From an uncultured Azospirillum sp. (GTDB lineage: Bacteria > Pseudomonadota > Alphaproteobacteria > RF32 > CAG-239), in assembly GCA_947383875.1 (NCBI GenBank), contig CANDEX010000061.1:1-9199 (forward strand): DNA of 9,199 nucleotides, in the 5' to 3' direction. Below are positions 1 to 6,694 of the stretch, piece after piece. A model generated the notes under the pieces. The model ran no database searches, had not been told where the DNA came from, and saw nothing but the letters and a program-made list of their open reading frames with translations. A program made the position numbers and the translations under genes. Every line of letters begins with the position of its first letter. The stretch's first letter is position 1.

Positions 1-769
1 TGACGTCAGGCGAGGGAACAGGTTTGTCTGTCGTTATGCCTGCCGGCGGATTAATCAGCGGTAACAGACCACCGATGTTGGATTGTCTTGCTTTTAAGAA
101 TTCTTCTTTGGTGATGAGATCGTTTTCAGCTAACTCTTTCATAATCAAAAAGCGGGAAACGATATTTTGTTCTTGCGGGGTGAACAAAACTTCAACGGCT
201 TTTACGTTAGCCTCTGTTACGGCAATGTTTTCAGCTGCGTTTTTTTGTTCACGGATAAATAAGGCTTCTTCCAGGGCTGATTTTCCCTGACGAGCAGCAG
301 CTTCTTCGCTGATGCTGAATATCTTTGTGCCGTTGGCATCTTCAATGACCAGTTTGGTTTGGTTCATGTTAATCAGGCGCAACCGCTTAGCTGCAACATC
401 GGTCATTTTCTGTGGCAGCATGTCATCCGTTCCGAGAACCGTTGTTTGGTTGCCGGCAGAGAGCATTAATTCTTCATAATATTGTCTCGCGAGGTTGGGA
501 CGCCCCATTTTTTCCGCGGTCAAAGCTCCGACCATTAAGGCTTGGGCATTTTTCGGATTTTGCCGCAGAGACATTTGGACGTGTTCTTCGGCTTCAACAA
601 AATTTCCCTGTGAGTAAGCCAGTGTTGCTTTGGAGGCTTCTTTTGCTCCGGCATCACCGAAGGTCAGGCTGTTGTATGTATCCGGACTGGTGTGATTTTC
701 AATGTAAGAACAACCGCTTAACAAACCGGCGGTTAAAGCCGCGGATACAAGAATTCTGGTTATTTGCAC
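1..769 (-). CDS. Lipoprotein with TPR-like helices and SHOCT-like C-terminal segment (3' end missing)
   Basis: The minus strand is open from a GTG at 769-767 to the window edge, giving 256 residues without a stop, so the gene is partial at its C-terminus. An AAGGGAG ribosome-binding site (777-783) sits 7 bases before the GTG, and an in-frame TAA lies just upstream, which fixes the start. Residues 1-20 form a lipoprotein signal: a short basic start, a hydrophobic run, then the lipobox L17-S18-G19-C20, so Cys20 should be lipidated. Residues about 43-102 are two helix-turn-helix units of TPR type (pattern AYSQGNFVEAEEHV, then NPKNAQALMVGAL). Residues about 197-229 resemble the SHOCT short C-terminal domain (RFLIMKELAENDLITKEEF). 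A Pro-rich segment follows (LLPLINPPAGITTDKPVPSP). From memory, similar endings occur in uncharacterised alphaproteobacterial proteins; this is unverified. Likely an envelope scaffold or assembly protein; the substrate or partner is unknown. By eye the gene is richer in G+C than the glycosyltransferase block. Confidence 0.85.
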   Translation of the reverse strand, partial: MQITRILVSAALTAGLLSGCSYIENHTSPDTYNSLTFGDAGAKEASKATLAYSQGNFVEAEEHVQMSLRQNPKNAQALMVGALTAEKMGRPNLARQYYEELMLSAGNQTTVLGTDDMLPQKMTDVAAKRLRLINMNQTKLVIEDANGTKIFSISEEAAARQGKSALEEALFIREQKNAAENIAVTEANVKAVEVLFTPQEQNIVSRFLIMKELAENDLITKEEFLKARQSNIGGLLPLINPPAGITTDKPVPSPDV

Positions 770-776
770 AAGTTTG

Positions 777-783
777 CTCCCTT
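777..783 (-). promoter_or_regulatory. Ribosome-binding site that selects a GTG start for the lipoprotein
   Basis: The minus strand reads AAGGGAG, 7 bases ahead of the GTG at 769-767. No in-frame ATG gives a better-placed start, and the GTG leaves an intact lipoprotein signal peptide. Confidence 0.75.
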
Positions 784-793
784 ATTAATAATT

Positions 794-819
794 CGGCGGC
801 CGAGTGACGGCGCAGGCCG
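794..819 (-). other. GC-rich inverted repeats in the presumed 5' leader of the lipoprotein mRNA
   Basis: This GC-rich patch stands out in an otherwise AT-rich intergenic region. On the minus strand CGGCC (819-815) can pair with GGCCG, and alternatively CGGC-CTGC-GCCG forms a small hairpin. It lies between the candidate promoter (842-870) and the ribosome-binding site (777-783). No U-run follows it, so it does not look like an intrinsic terminator. A role in mRNA stability or translation is possible but is only inferred. Confidence 0.25.
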
Positions 820-841
820 TTAAAGTCTTTACTTGAAATGC

Positions 842-870
842 ATATTATTAAATATATTCAAAGAATACAA
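842..870 (-). promoter_or_regulatory. Candidate sigma-70-type promoter for the lipoprotein gene
   Basis: On the minus strand a -35-like TTGTAT (870-865) and a -10-like TAATAT (847-842) are separated by exactly 17 bases. Transcription would start near 835 and give a leader of roughly 65 bases. Each box matches the consensus only partly, and in AT-rich DNA such matches arise easily. Confidence 0.35.
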
Positions 871-893
871 TAATTTTGTTGGCGTTGTGAATT

Positions 894-925
894 TTGCTTG
901 ATTTAAAATTTTTTTTATGTAGTAT
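894..925 (+). promoter_or_regulatory. Candidate promoter for tRNA-Leu and tig
   Basis: Two overlapping readings fit: TTGCTT (894-899) with TATGTA (916-921), or TTGATT (898-903) with TAGTAT (920-925), both with 16-base spacers. Transcription would start about 15-20 bases ahead of the mature tRNA 5' end. No second promoter-like element or terminator separates the tRNA from tig, so this promoter may serve both. Confidence 0.4.
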
Positions 926-947
926 GCAAGCAATTATCAGTGTCAGC

Positions 948-1032
<85 letters not shown>

Positions 1033-1077
1033 TACGCACTGCATCGGTTTGAATCAACTATGTATAAAGAGAATATA

Positions 1078-2484
1078 ATGAAAGCTACTGAGTTAAAATC
1101 CGAAGGGTTGAAAAAAGAATATACTGTCGTTATTCCCGCGGCAGATTTTGAAAAACAGGTTGAAGCTAAAATCAGCCAAATTGCCAAAAGTACCAAAATT
1201 CCCGGTTTTCGTCCAGGTAAAGCTCCGAAAGAAATGCTGAAACAGAAATATCGTGCTTCAGTATTGGGGGAAGTTTTGGATGAAGCCGTTCGTGATGCAA
1301 CTGAAGAAGTTATTAAAAGCAATAAGCTTAATCCGGTCATGATGCCGAATATTAAAGTTACTAAGTTTGAAGACGGTAAAGATATTGAATTTTCTTTGAA
1401 TATTGAATTGATGCCGGAAATTAAAGTCGGTGATCTTTCTTCCATCAAGTTGGAAAAATTGATGGCAGAAGTTCCGGCTGAAGAAGTTGAAAAAGCATTG
1501 AATTATATCGCCCAGTCCCGCCGCGAAACGGTTAAAGTTGAAGAAGACCGCGCTGCTGCTAAAGGTGATACGGTTGTTATTGATTTTGTCGGTTCTGTTG
1601 ACGGCGTTGAGTTCCAAGGCGGCAAAGGCAATAATTATCCTTTGGAATTGGGTTCTAATTCTTTTATTCCGGGTTTTGAAGATCAGCTTATCGGTAAAAA
1701 AGCCGGAGAGAAAGTTGATGTCAATGTTACTTTCCCTGAAAATTATCATGCTAAAGATTTGGCTGGCAAAGCTTCTGTTTTTGCTGTCGAGATTAAAGAA
1801 TTACGCACTGCAAAAGCTGTTGAAATCAATGATGAATTTGCCAAATCTTTGGGTGAAGAGAGTTTAGATAAACTGAAAGCTGCTATCGCTGAACGTATTA
1901 AGGGCGATTATGAAGCAGCTTCTAAAATGAAACTGAAACGTCAGTTGTTGGATAATTTGGATAGTGAATATAGCTTTGATGTTCCGGCCGGGTTGGTTGA
2001 TGCTGAATATAAGAGTATTGTTGATCAGTATGAACAGGCTAAAAAGTTTAACCAGTTGGATGAAAGCGAAAAAGCTAAATCCGAAGAAGAATTGCTGGCT
2101 GAATATAAAGATATTGCCGTTCGCCGTGTTAAACTCGGTCTGCTGTTGTCTGAAATCGGCAAAGATGCTAAAGTAACTATTACTCCGGATGATATTAATA
2201 AAGCTATTATGAATGAAGCTAAAAAATATCCGGGACAGGAAAAGGCTGTATTTGATTATTACCTGAAAAATAAACAGGCTATTGAAGCTTTAAAAGCTCC
2301 GGTTTTTGAAGAAAAAATTGTTGATTATGTTATCAGTAAATCTAATGTCAGCGAAAAAATCGTCAGTATTGAAGAATTGTATTCTTTTGACGATGATAAA
2401 AAGCCGGCAAAGAAATCTGCTAAAAAATCTGCAGAAAAAGCTGAAACAAAAGAAACTAAAAAGTCTTCCAAAAAATCAGCTTAA
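1078..2484 (+). CDS. tig: Trigger factor, ribosome-associated chaperone and peptidyl-prolyl isomerase
   Basis: This 468-residue protein binds the ribosome near the exit tunnel and shields nascent chains in the cytoplasm. The N-terminal domain carries the ribosome-docking signature GFRPGKAP (residues 43-50). An FKBP-type isomerase domain spans about 161-242 (GDTVVIDFVG, then LGSNSFIPGFEDQLIG). The helical C-terminal chaperone domain covers about 243-437. The ATG at 1078 is chosen because the family begins close to this point (MKATELKSEGLKKE) and AAGAGA (1067-1072) lies 5 bases upstream. The open frame continues upstream into the tRNA gene, which is an artefact; an ATG at 1060 would add six residues. 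The last 30 or so residues are unusually rich in Lys, Ser and Ala (repeats of the type AKKSA), extending beyond the usual C-terminal domain. The gene ends 15 bases before a strong terminator, which separates it from clpP. Confidence 0.97.
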   Translation: MKATELKSEGLKKEYTVVIPAADFEKQVEAKISQIAKSTKIPGFRPGKAPKEMLKQKYRASVLGEVLDEAVRDATEEVIKSNKLNPVMMPNIKVTKFEDGKDIEFSLNIELMPEIKVGDLSSIKLEKLMAEVPAEEVEKALNYIAQSRRETVKVEEDRAAAKGDTVVIDFVGSVDGVEFQGGKGNNYPLELGSNSFIPGFEDQLIGKKAGEKVDVNVTFPENYHAKDLAGKASVFAVEIKELRTAKAVEINDEFAKSLGEESLDKLKAAIAERIKGDYEAASKMKLKRQLLDNLDSEYSFDVPAGLVDAEYKSIVDQYEQAKKFNQLDESEKAKSEEELLAEYKDIAVRRVKLGLLLSEIGKDAKVTITPDDINKAIMNEAKKYPGQEKAVFDYYLKNKQAIEALKAPVFEEKIVDYVISKSNVSEKIVSIEELYSFDDDKKPAKKSAKKSAEKAETKETKKSSKKSA

Positions 2485-2499
2485 TGATTTGATGAATGT

Positions 2500-2529
2500 A
2501 AAAAAACCTCCCGAATGGGAGGTTTTTTT
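2500..2529. terminator. Bidirectional intrinsic terminator between tig and the GtrA-like gene
   Basis: CCTCCC (2507-2512) and GGGAGG (2517-2522) form a perfect 6-bp stem with a GAAT loop, flanked by seven A on the left and seven T on the right. The A/T runs extend the stem and provide a U-tract on both strands. It lies between the tig stop (2484) and the stop of the convergent minus-strand gene (2540), so it can end both transcripts. Confidence 0.92.
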
Positions 2530-2539
2530 ATGTCGTATG

Positions 2540-2950
2540 TTAATTGCGGAATGAATAAAAGCGGTGCAGCAAGTAAGTCAGAACTGTTGAAAGTATAGTA
2601 AAAACAGCTTGGCTATATAATATATTGTAATGAAGGATATCTACCGTAATCCACATAAAAAGATAGTTGGCGATAAGCATTAACAGATATACATTCCATG
2701 CTTTGAGGTATTCTTGTTTTATACTGTTATGCGAACAAAATACGCAGTGTTTCATACTGAAAATGGACAGATTAACGGAGAGAAAAAATTGAACTATAAT
2801 TGCTAATTGATAAGGCAGAGCTATCACTTTGATAAAAAATACAAATAGTAGATAAGCAGTTACTGTGTTGAATCCGCCGACGATGATAAAGCGCAACTGT
2901 TGCGGCAGTTTAAACCAGTGAATTGTAATGATATTGTATAATTTTTTCAT
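2540..2950 (-). CDS. GtrA-family four-helix membrane protein (putative lipid-linked sugar flippase)
   Basis: This 136-residue protein has four predicted membrane spans at about 20-40, 45-66, 85-105 and 110-132. The start LRFIIVGGFNT and the end YLLHRFYSF match the GtrA-like family pattern (a G-G-x-N-T motif in helix 1, and an Arg-aromatic end after helix 4). Family members are proposed to move polyprenyl-phosphate-linked sugars across the inner membrane for O-antigen or other envelope glycosylation; flippase activity is family knowledge, not shown here. The start ATG overlaps the stop of the upstream gene by 4 bases (ATGA, 2950-2947) and no ribosome-binding site is well placed, which suggests translational coupling. 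It is the last gene of a three-gene minus-strand operon and ends 11 bases before the shared terminator. Partners are probably the GT-C-like protein upstream and the GtrB-like enzyme at 5679-6635. Confidence 0.85.
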   Translation of the reverse strand: MKKLYNIITIHWFKLPQQLRFIIVGGFNTVTAYLLFVFFIKVIALPYQLAIIVQFFLSVNLSIFSMKHCVFCSHNSIKQEYLKAWNVYLLMLIANYLFMWITVDILHYNILYSQAVFTILSTVLTYLLHRFYSFRN

Positions 2951-4608
2951 CGTATCAGGTAAACCTCGAATATCTGGTTTTCAAATACCGGTGGCAAGTT
3001 TATATTTTGTTTGTCTCTTTTATAATCCGGGGATGTCTTTTTTATGATGTAATAATCTCCGGGTGATGGTGGTTCCGGTGAAATCTTTGTCATTTTACCG
3101 GCTTCAAAATAGCGACGGTAGAAATACATGGAAGTTTCAATTCCCTGAATTTTTTCAAGCCATGGAAATTTGAAAGTGATATTCTTGTCCGGAAAATAGT
3201 ATTTGAATGCGGCACTCCAAGTTTCATATATCCAAGGCAAAGGTTCGGCTGTTGGAGCGAAGGAAATGGTGATTTGGGATTTTACGGTTAATTCTTTGGC
3301 CATAAAATCAGCTATTTGGTGATAGTAAATGCCGTTTTCTTTGTGGTGAAAGTTGTAATTTACGGCAGAGGACCAGCAGATTATAATTGTAAAGATTATA
3401 TATAAGGCGATATTTTTTATACTTGATGAAATGTAGATGATGCTGAAAATGCTGCATAGAACTGCATAGTAGGTTTTGTGAGCTATATGAGGAACTCCAG
3501 CATCCATTTTGAGAATAAAGAGCAGAAATAAAAGGATTGATGTCGCACCAAATAAAAATGCTTCATTAATTAATATGGAAAAATCTTCTTTTTTGAAAAA
3601 TTTTTTGATGAAAACTATCCAGGCTATTACAGTTAGGACAATTTCTGTTTTAAATAATTTTATAAGATCGAATAAGGGTTTCTGCCTTAATTGTACATAG
3701 GCGTTTTCACTCATGCTGTTGACAGTATGAAAGTAAAACAAAGCAAAACTTAAGCCGATTAAAAATGTTATAAATTCGAACGGGAAAGCTTTAGCCATCA
3801 GCCAGGGGCGGAATAAATTATGATAATTTATTTTGTCGTGGAATACGTAATACAGCAGATTATATATTAGTATTCCGAAGTAGAAGATTATGGCTGTTTC
3901 TTTTGTGTAAACGGCCAATAAGGCCAGGAAACAATATAGCCAAAGGTATCGAAATTGGTGCTTTTGCGTATAGCGGCGCAAACAAATGAAACTGCTAAGT
4001 AAAAATATGAGTTCGTTTTGCTCGGGAAAAATAATATTATTTACCCAGAATACGGCCGGCAGTAAAGTTATTGTACCGATAAGCAACAGTCTGGTTTTAA
4101 TGGAAATATAATCAAGCAGATTAAATAAAAGCCATAATATCAGCGCTTGTTTGAGAATGACATATATATTAATCAGCGCAAAGTTATGGGTTACGGCATA
4201 GAGAAAATTCAAATCAAAAAAGGAAATGGGGGCCAGCCTGTCGTTAGCATAGGTAGCAGCGACTCCTTTATCGAAAATAAATGTTGTATTTACGCTCATC
4301 AAATCATAGTTGTTAAATAAAGAATCGTCTAAGAGGAAGATATTTAAGCTATATACGGAAATGCTGACGAAACAAAATATAAGTCCTGCGATTTCTTTGT
4401 TGTTGTTTCGGTTAAATGTATGTTTACAAGAAGGAAATAAATAGGTTTCTTTCTCTGCTCTGATGAGCTTGAGAGAGAGTACAGTTAAACTCAATAAAAC
4501 TAACACTCCTAAGGCATAAGGAAACCAGCCTGAACCAAATAAATAAAAATTAAAATTGCGGAGGACAGTTGCTAATATGTTGTTTTGAAACAGAGGTTCT
4601 TGCAGCAT
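2947..4608 (-). CDS. Multi-span membrane protein, probable GT-C-type glycosyltransferase
   Basis: This 553-residue protein has about eleven or twelve hydrophobic spans between residues 28 and 417, followed by a soluble tail of about 135 residues. Two features fit the GT-C fold, in which membrane enzymes use polyprenyl-phosphate sugars on the outer face. One is an acidic pair in the loop after the second hydrophobic span (D94-D95, with D101 and the N-D-R-x-A-P segment at 122-127). The other is YTKETAI at 234-240, like the K-E motif of PMT and related families. In a GtrA/GtrB setting it would be the third, substrate-specific transferase (the GtrC role), which is known to be poorly conserved. 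I cannot assign a named family, sugar or acceptor. Alternatives are a polymerase or an oligosaccharide ligase-like protein. GAGGGA lies 7 bases before the ATG. The start shares one base with the stop of the upstream GT2 gene (TAATG). The gene is visibly AT-rich compared with tig and clpX. Confidence 0.7.
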   Translation of the reverse strand: MLQEPLFQNNILATVLRNFNFYLFGSGWFPYALGVLVLLSLTVLSLKLIRAEKETYLFPSCKHTFNRNNNKEIAGLIFCFVSISVYSLNIFLLDDSLFNNYDLMSVNTTFIFDKGVAATYANDRLAPISFFDLNFLYAVTHNFALINIYVILKQALILWLLFNLLDYISIKTRLLLIGTITLLPAVFWVNNIIFPEQNELIFLLSSFICLRRYTQKHQFRYLWLYCFLALLAVYTKETAIIFYFGILIYNLLYYVFHDKINYHNLFRPWLMAKAFPFEFITFLIGLSFALFYFHTVNSMSENAYVQLRQKPLFDLIKLFKTEIVLTVIAWIVFIKKFFKKEDFSILINEAFLFGATSILLFLLFILKMDAGVPHIAHKTYYAVLCSIFSIIYISSSIKNIALYIIFTIIICWSSAVNYNFHHKENGIYYHQIADFMAKELTVKSQITISFAPTAEPLPWIYETWSAAFKYYFPDKNITFKFPWLEKIQGIETSMYFYRRYFEAGKMTKISPEPPSPGDYYIIKKTSPDYKRDKQNINLPPVFENQIFEVYLIR

Positions 4609-5423
4609 TAATATTCCCTCATTAAAAATTTTAAACGTAATTTTTGTAGAATTACTTTGTAATAGGGGTAAGGCGGTTGTTTGGTTTGTAAAACCGCTCT
4701 GACATCAGATTTGACTTTTGCATCGGCAATTTTCATCGCCGGTCGACGGATGATTGAGACATTATTGCCAAACCAACGGTATTTGACCAGCAGTTTAGGT
4801 TGATTGGCCAATTTTAGTCCGGCAGAAAGAATTTGGCGGCATAGGTCGTAATCTTCTGCCGGAGAGTAGTCCTGATTATAACGGATGTGATGTTTTTTTA
4901 TGTCGCTGCTGCGAAGAATTGAGGTTGTGTGCATAATCGGGTTACCTTGGAACATATCATTCCAACCGGGAAAGTTTTTTTGCGTCCATATCCAGCCGAG
5001 ATTATAAAAACAGTATTTCAGATAATTAATTATTCCTTTATCCGGTTTGCTGCTGAACAGTTCGCACCAACTTCCCGCCATAGTGATGTCAGGGTGAGAA
5101 TCCATGAATTTAATCTGTTCTTCCAAGCGAGTAGGTAAAGAAATGTCATCATTGTCCATGATAACCCAATATTCACCTTTTGCTAAATCCATTAGTTTGT
5201 TGCGGCTGGCTGAAATACCAAGGTTCTTTTCGTTACGATAATAACGAATACGTGCATCTTTAAACGTTTTAATTATTTCTTCAGAGTTATCAGGGGAGGC
5301 GTCGTTAAGCAGGATCAGTTCAAAGTCAGTGAAAGACTGGTTCAATATACTTTCAACGGCTTCTTTTATAAACGGAGCTCCGTTATAGACGGGTATAAGA
5401 ACTGATGCTTTTATGCCGGACAT
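4608..5423 (-). CDS. Family 2 (GT-A fold) glycosyltransferase
   Basis: This 271-residue cytoplasmic enzyme is expected to move a sugar from a nucleotide-sugar donor to an envelope acceptor. The N-terminus has the classic GT2 layout: ASVLIPVYNGAPFIKEAVES (6-25), then LLNDASPDNS with the nucleotide-contacting D41. The metal-binding DxD-type motif is MDNDD (D90, D92, D93). The probable catalytic acidic site is AEDYD (189-193). No membrane span is evident, unlike the GtrB-like gene across the intergenic region. The basic C-terminus (KLRLKFLMR) may sit on the membrane surface. AAGG lies 7 bases before the ATG. It is the first gene of a three-gene minus-strand operon and overlaps the next gene by one base. 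Donor and acceptor cannot be predicted. It resembles rhamnosyl- or glucosyltransferases of O-antigen clusters only in general architecture. Confidence 0.93.
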   Translation of the reverse strand: MSGIKASVLIPVYNGAPFIKEAVESILNQSFTDFELILLNDASPDNSEEIIKTFKDARIRYYRNEKNLGISASRNKLMDLAKGEYWVIMDNDDISLPTRLEEQIKFMDSHPDITMAGSWCELFSSKPDKGIINYLKYCFYNLGWIWTQKNFPGWNDMFQGNPIMHTTSILRSSDIKKHHIRYNQDYSPAEDYDLCRQILSAGLKLANQPKLLVKYRWFGNNVSIIRRPAMKIADAKVKSDVRAVLQTKQPPYPYYKVILQKLRLKFLMREY

Positions 5424-5443
5424 AAATTTTCCTTTATATTTAT

Positions 5444-5474
5444 TTGATTTTTATTAAGAAATATCATTTATAAT
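5444..5474 (+). promoter_or_regulatory. Candidate promoter for the small ORF and the GtrB-like gene
   Basis: A -35-like TTGATT (5444-5449) and a perfect -10 TATAAT (5469-5474) are separated by 19 bases, slightly longer than the optimum. Transcription would begin near 5481 and cover the small ORF at 5523 and the glycosyltransferase at 5679. The surrounding DNA is very AT-rich, so chance matches are likely. Confidence 0.35.
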
Positions 5475-5522
5475 AAATTTTACAATTTTTTATATGCGGC
5501 AGTTTGTTTTTTGGGGATATTT

Positions 5523-5660
5523 ATGCTTTACAGTCATGGCAGAACGGTGCAAACGGCAAATGACATTTTGGTAATTATAGCAAATTTTATGTTTAAGATA
5601 AAACGCCTGTTTCTGGTAAAATTTCCGAGATTGGTTAAATATATTCAGAGATTGCGTTAA
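5523..5660 (+). CDS. Possible small ORF, 45 residues, basic and hydrophobic
   Basis: An ATG at 5523 opens a 45-codon frame ending at TAA 5658-5660. It is preceded by GGGGA (5513-5517) at 5 bases, and it ends 18 bases before the preferred start of the GtrB-like gene. The product has a hydrophobic stretch (ILVIIANFMF, residues 15-24) followed by a Lys/Arg-rich tail (KIKRLFLVKFPRLVKYIQRLR), so it could be an amphipathic or membrane-associated peptide or a leader ORF. I recognise no family. A frame of this length in AT-rich DNA could be accidental; the placed ribosome-binding site and the operon-like spacing are the only support. Confidence 0.3.
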   Translation: MLYSHGRTVQTANDILVIIANFMFKIKRLFLVKFPRLVKYIQRLR

Positions 5661-5661
5661 C

Positions 5662-5670
5662 GGAAAGAGG
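5662..5670 (+). promoter_or_regulatory. Ribosome-binding site deciding the start of the GtrB-like gene
   Basis: GGAAAGAGG ends 2 bases before the ATG at 5673 but 8 bases before the in-frame ATG at 5679. The second spacing is normal, so the second ATG is preferred. Confidence 0.6.
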
Positions 5671-5678
5671 AAATGAAA

Positions 5679-6635
5679 ATGACAGAAAAGTTACCTAAGC
5701 TAGCAATAGTGGTTCCTTGTTATTATGAAGAGGAAGTTCTTCCCAAGACATTGAAGGTCATTGGTGGTTTGCTTAAAGAAATGATAAAGGCTAAAGAAGT
5801 GGCAAAAGATAGTGTTGTCTGTTTGGTTAATGATGGCAGTCAGGATAAGACTTGGGAAATTATTCAGCAGGCGGCAGCTAAAGACAAGAATATTTTCGGG
5901 GTTAGTTTGTCGCGAAATTTTGGTCATCAGAAAGCGATTATTGCCGGTATGTATGAATGCGAGGCTGATATATATGTGACCATAGATGCGGATTTGCAAG
6001 ATGATTGTTATGCTATCCGAGAGATGTTGAATAGAGTCAAAGCCGGATGCGATATTGTTTACGGTGTGCGGGACAGCAGAGAAACAGATACGTTTTTTAA
6101 GAAATATTCGGCATTAGCTTTTTATAAGCTTATGAAAATTTTGGGTGTCAATATTGTTTACAACCATGCGGATTTTCGTATGATGACACGGCGAGCTGTC
6201 AACCAGTTAAAAGAGTTTCCGGAACGCAATCTGTTTTTGAGGGCGCTGGTGCCTTTGGTTGGTTTTAAATATGATAAAGTTTATTATGACCGTAAGGCGC
6301 GAGAAGCCGGAGAAACTAAATATCCGTTGATGAAAATGTTGGGGTTTGCATGGAGCGGAATTTCCAGCTTTTCGATTGTTCCTCTGCGTTTAGTCACGTT
6401 TACCGGTTTTGCGGTTTGTTTTCTTAGTTTGGTTTTTATGGCTTATCTTCTTTATGGGTGGGCGCATGGCAAAACTTTGGTCGGATGGGCTTCTTTGATA
6501 ACCGTTATGACGATTTTCAGCGGGGTGCAGTTGTTATCTTTGGGGGTTATCGGCGAATATATGGCCAAGATTTTTATTGAGGTTAAACGTCGTCCTTTAT
6601 ATATCATTGATGAAAAAACTCATTATGAGGATTAA
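5679..6635 (+). CDS. GtrB/DPM1-like polyprenyl-phosphate glycosyltransferase
   Basis: This 318-residue enzyme (320 if the ATG at 5673 is used) probably transfers a hexose from a nucleotide sugar to undecaprenyl phosphate on the cytoplasmic face of the inner membrane. The GT2 catalytic domain shows AIVVPCYYEEEVLP (9-22), VNDGSQDKT (50-58), SLSRNFGHQKA (77-87), the DxD-type motif DADLQD (103-108) and DFRMMTRRA (165-173). AGETKYPLMKM (210-220) is the conserved G-x-S/T-K-Y stretch of the GtrB/DPM1 group. Two membrane spans follow at about 236-260 and 268-291, then GVIGEYMAKIFIEVKRRPLY, a typical end of bactoprenol glucosyltransferases. Length and layout match GtrB, YfdH and CsbB relatives. It is separated by a divergent promoter region from the operon with the GtrA-like and GT-C-like genes, its likely partners. 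No terminator is evident before clpP, so some read-through into clpPX is possible. Sugar identity is unknown. Confidence 0.92.
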   Translation: MTEKLPKLAIVVPCYYEEEVLPKTLKVIGGLLKEMIKAKEVAKDSVVCLVNDGSQDKTWEIIQQAAAKDKNIFGVSLSRNFGHQKAIIAGMYECEADIYVTIDADLQDDCYAIREMLNRVKAGCDIVYGVRDSRETDTFFKKYSALAFYKLMKILGVNIVYNHADFRMMTRRAVNQLKEFPERNLFLRALVPLVGFKYDKVYYDRKAREAGETKYPLMKMLGFAWSGISSFSIVPLRLVTFTGFAVCFLSLVFMAYLLYGWAHGKTLVGWASLITVMTIFSGVQLLSLGVIGEYMAKIFIEVKRRPLYIIDEKTHYED

Positions 6636-6665
6636 AACTGAGGTTATTAATAATTTATTGATTAT

Positions 6666-6694
6666 ATCTATGTAAACTGGCAAAAGTTTATAAT
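6666..6694 (+). promoter_or_regulatory. Candidate promoter of clpP-clpX
   Basis: A perfect -10 hexamer TATAAT lies at 6689-6694 with a poor -35 (ATCTAT, 6666-6671) at 17 bases. Transcription would start near 6701, only about 18 bases before the clpP ATG. No heat-shock (RpoH-type) promoter pattern was recognised in the 80-base gap after the glycosyltransferase gene. Confidence 0.4.

Larger units (their letters stand above)
5424..5672. other. AT-rich divergent intergenic region between two glycosylation units
   Basis: This stretch of about 250 bases separates the minus-strand GT2 operon from the plus-strand GtrB-like gene and must hold the promoters for both. On the plus strand a TTGATT / TATAAT pair is visible at 5444-5474. 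For the minus strand I found only weak candidates (TTGTAA at 5485-5480 without a good -10 at normal spacing). The right half contains a possible small ORF (5523-5660). No inverted repeat long enough to be a clear operator or terminator was seen. Confidence 0.6.

Noticed and set aside
24..807. Plus-strand open frames of 88 and 131 codons (24-290 and 412-807)
   Set aside because: Both lie opposite the lipoprotein gene, which has a lipobox, ribosome-binding site and coherent domains; the plus-strand products resemble no family.
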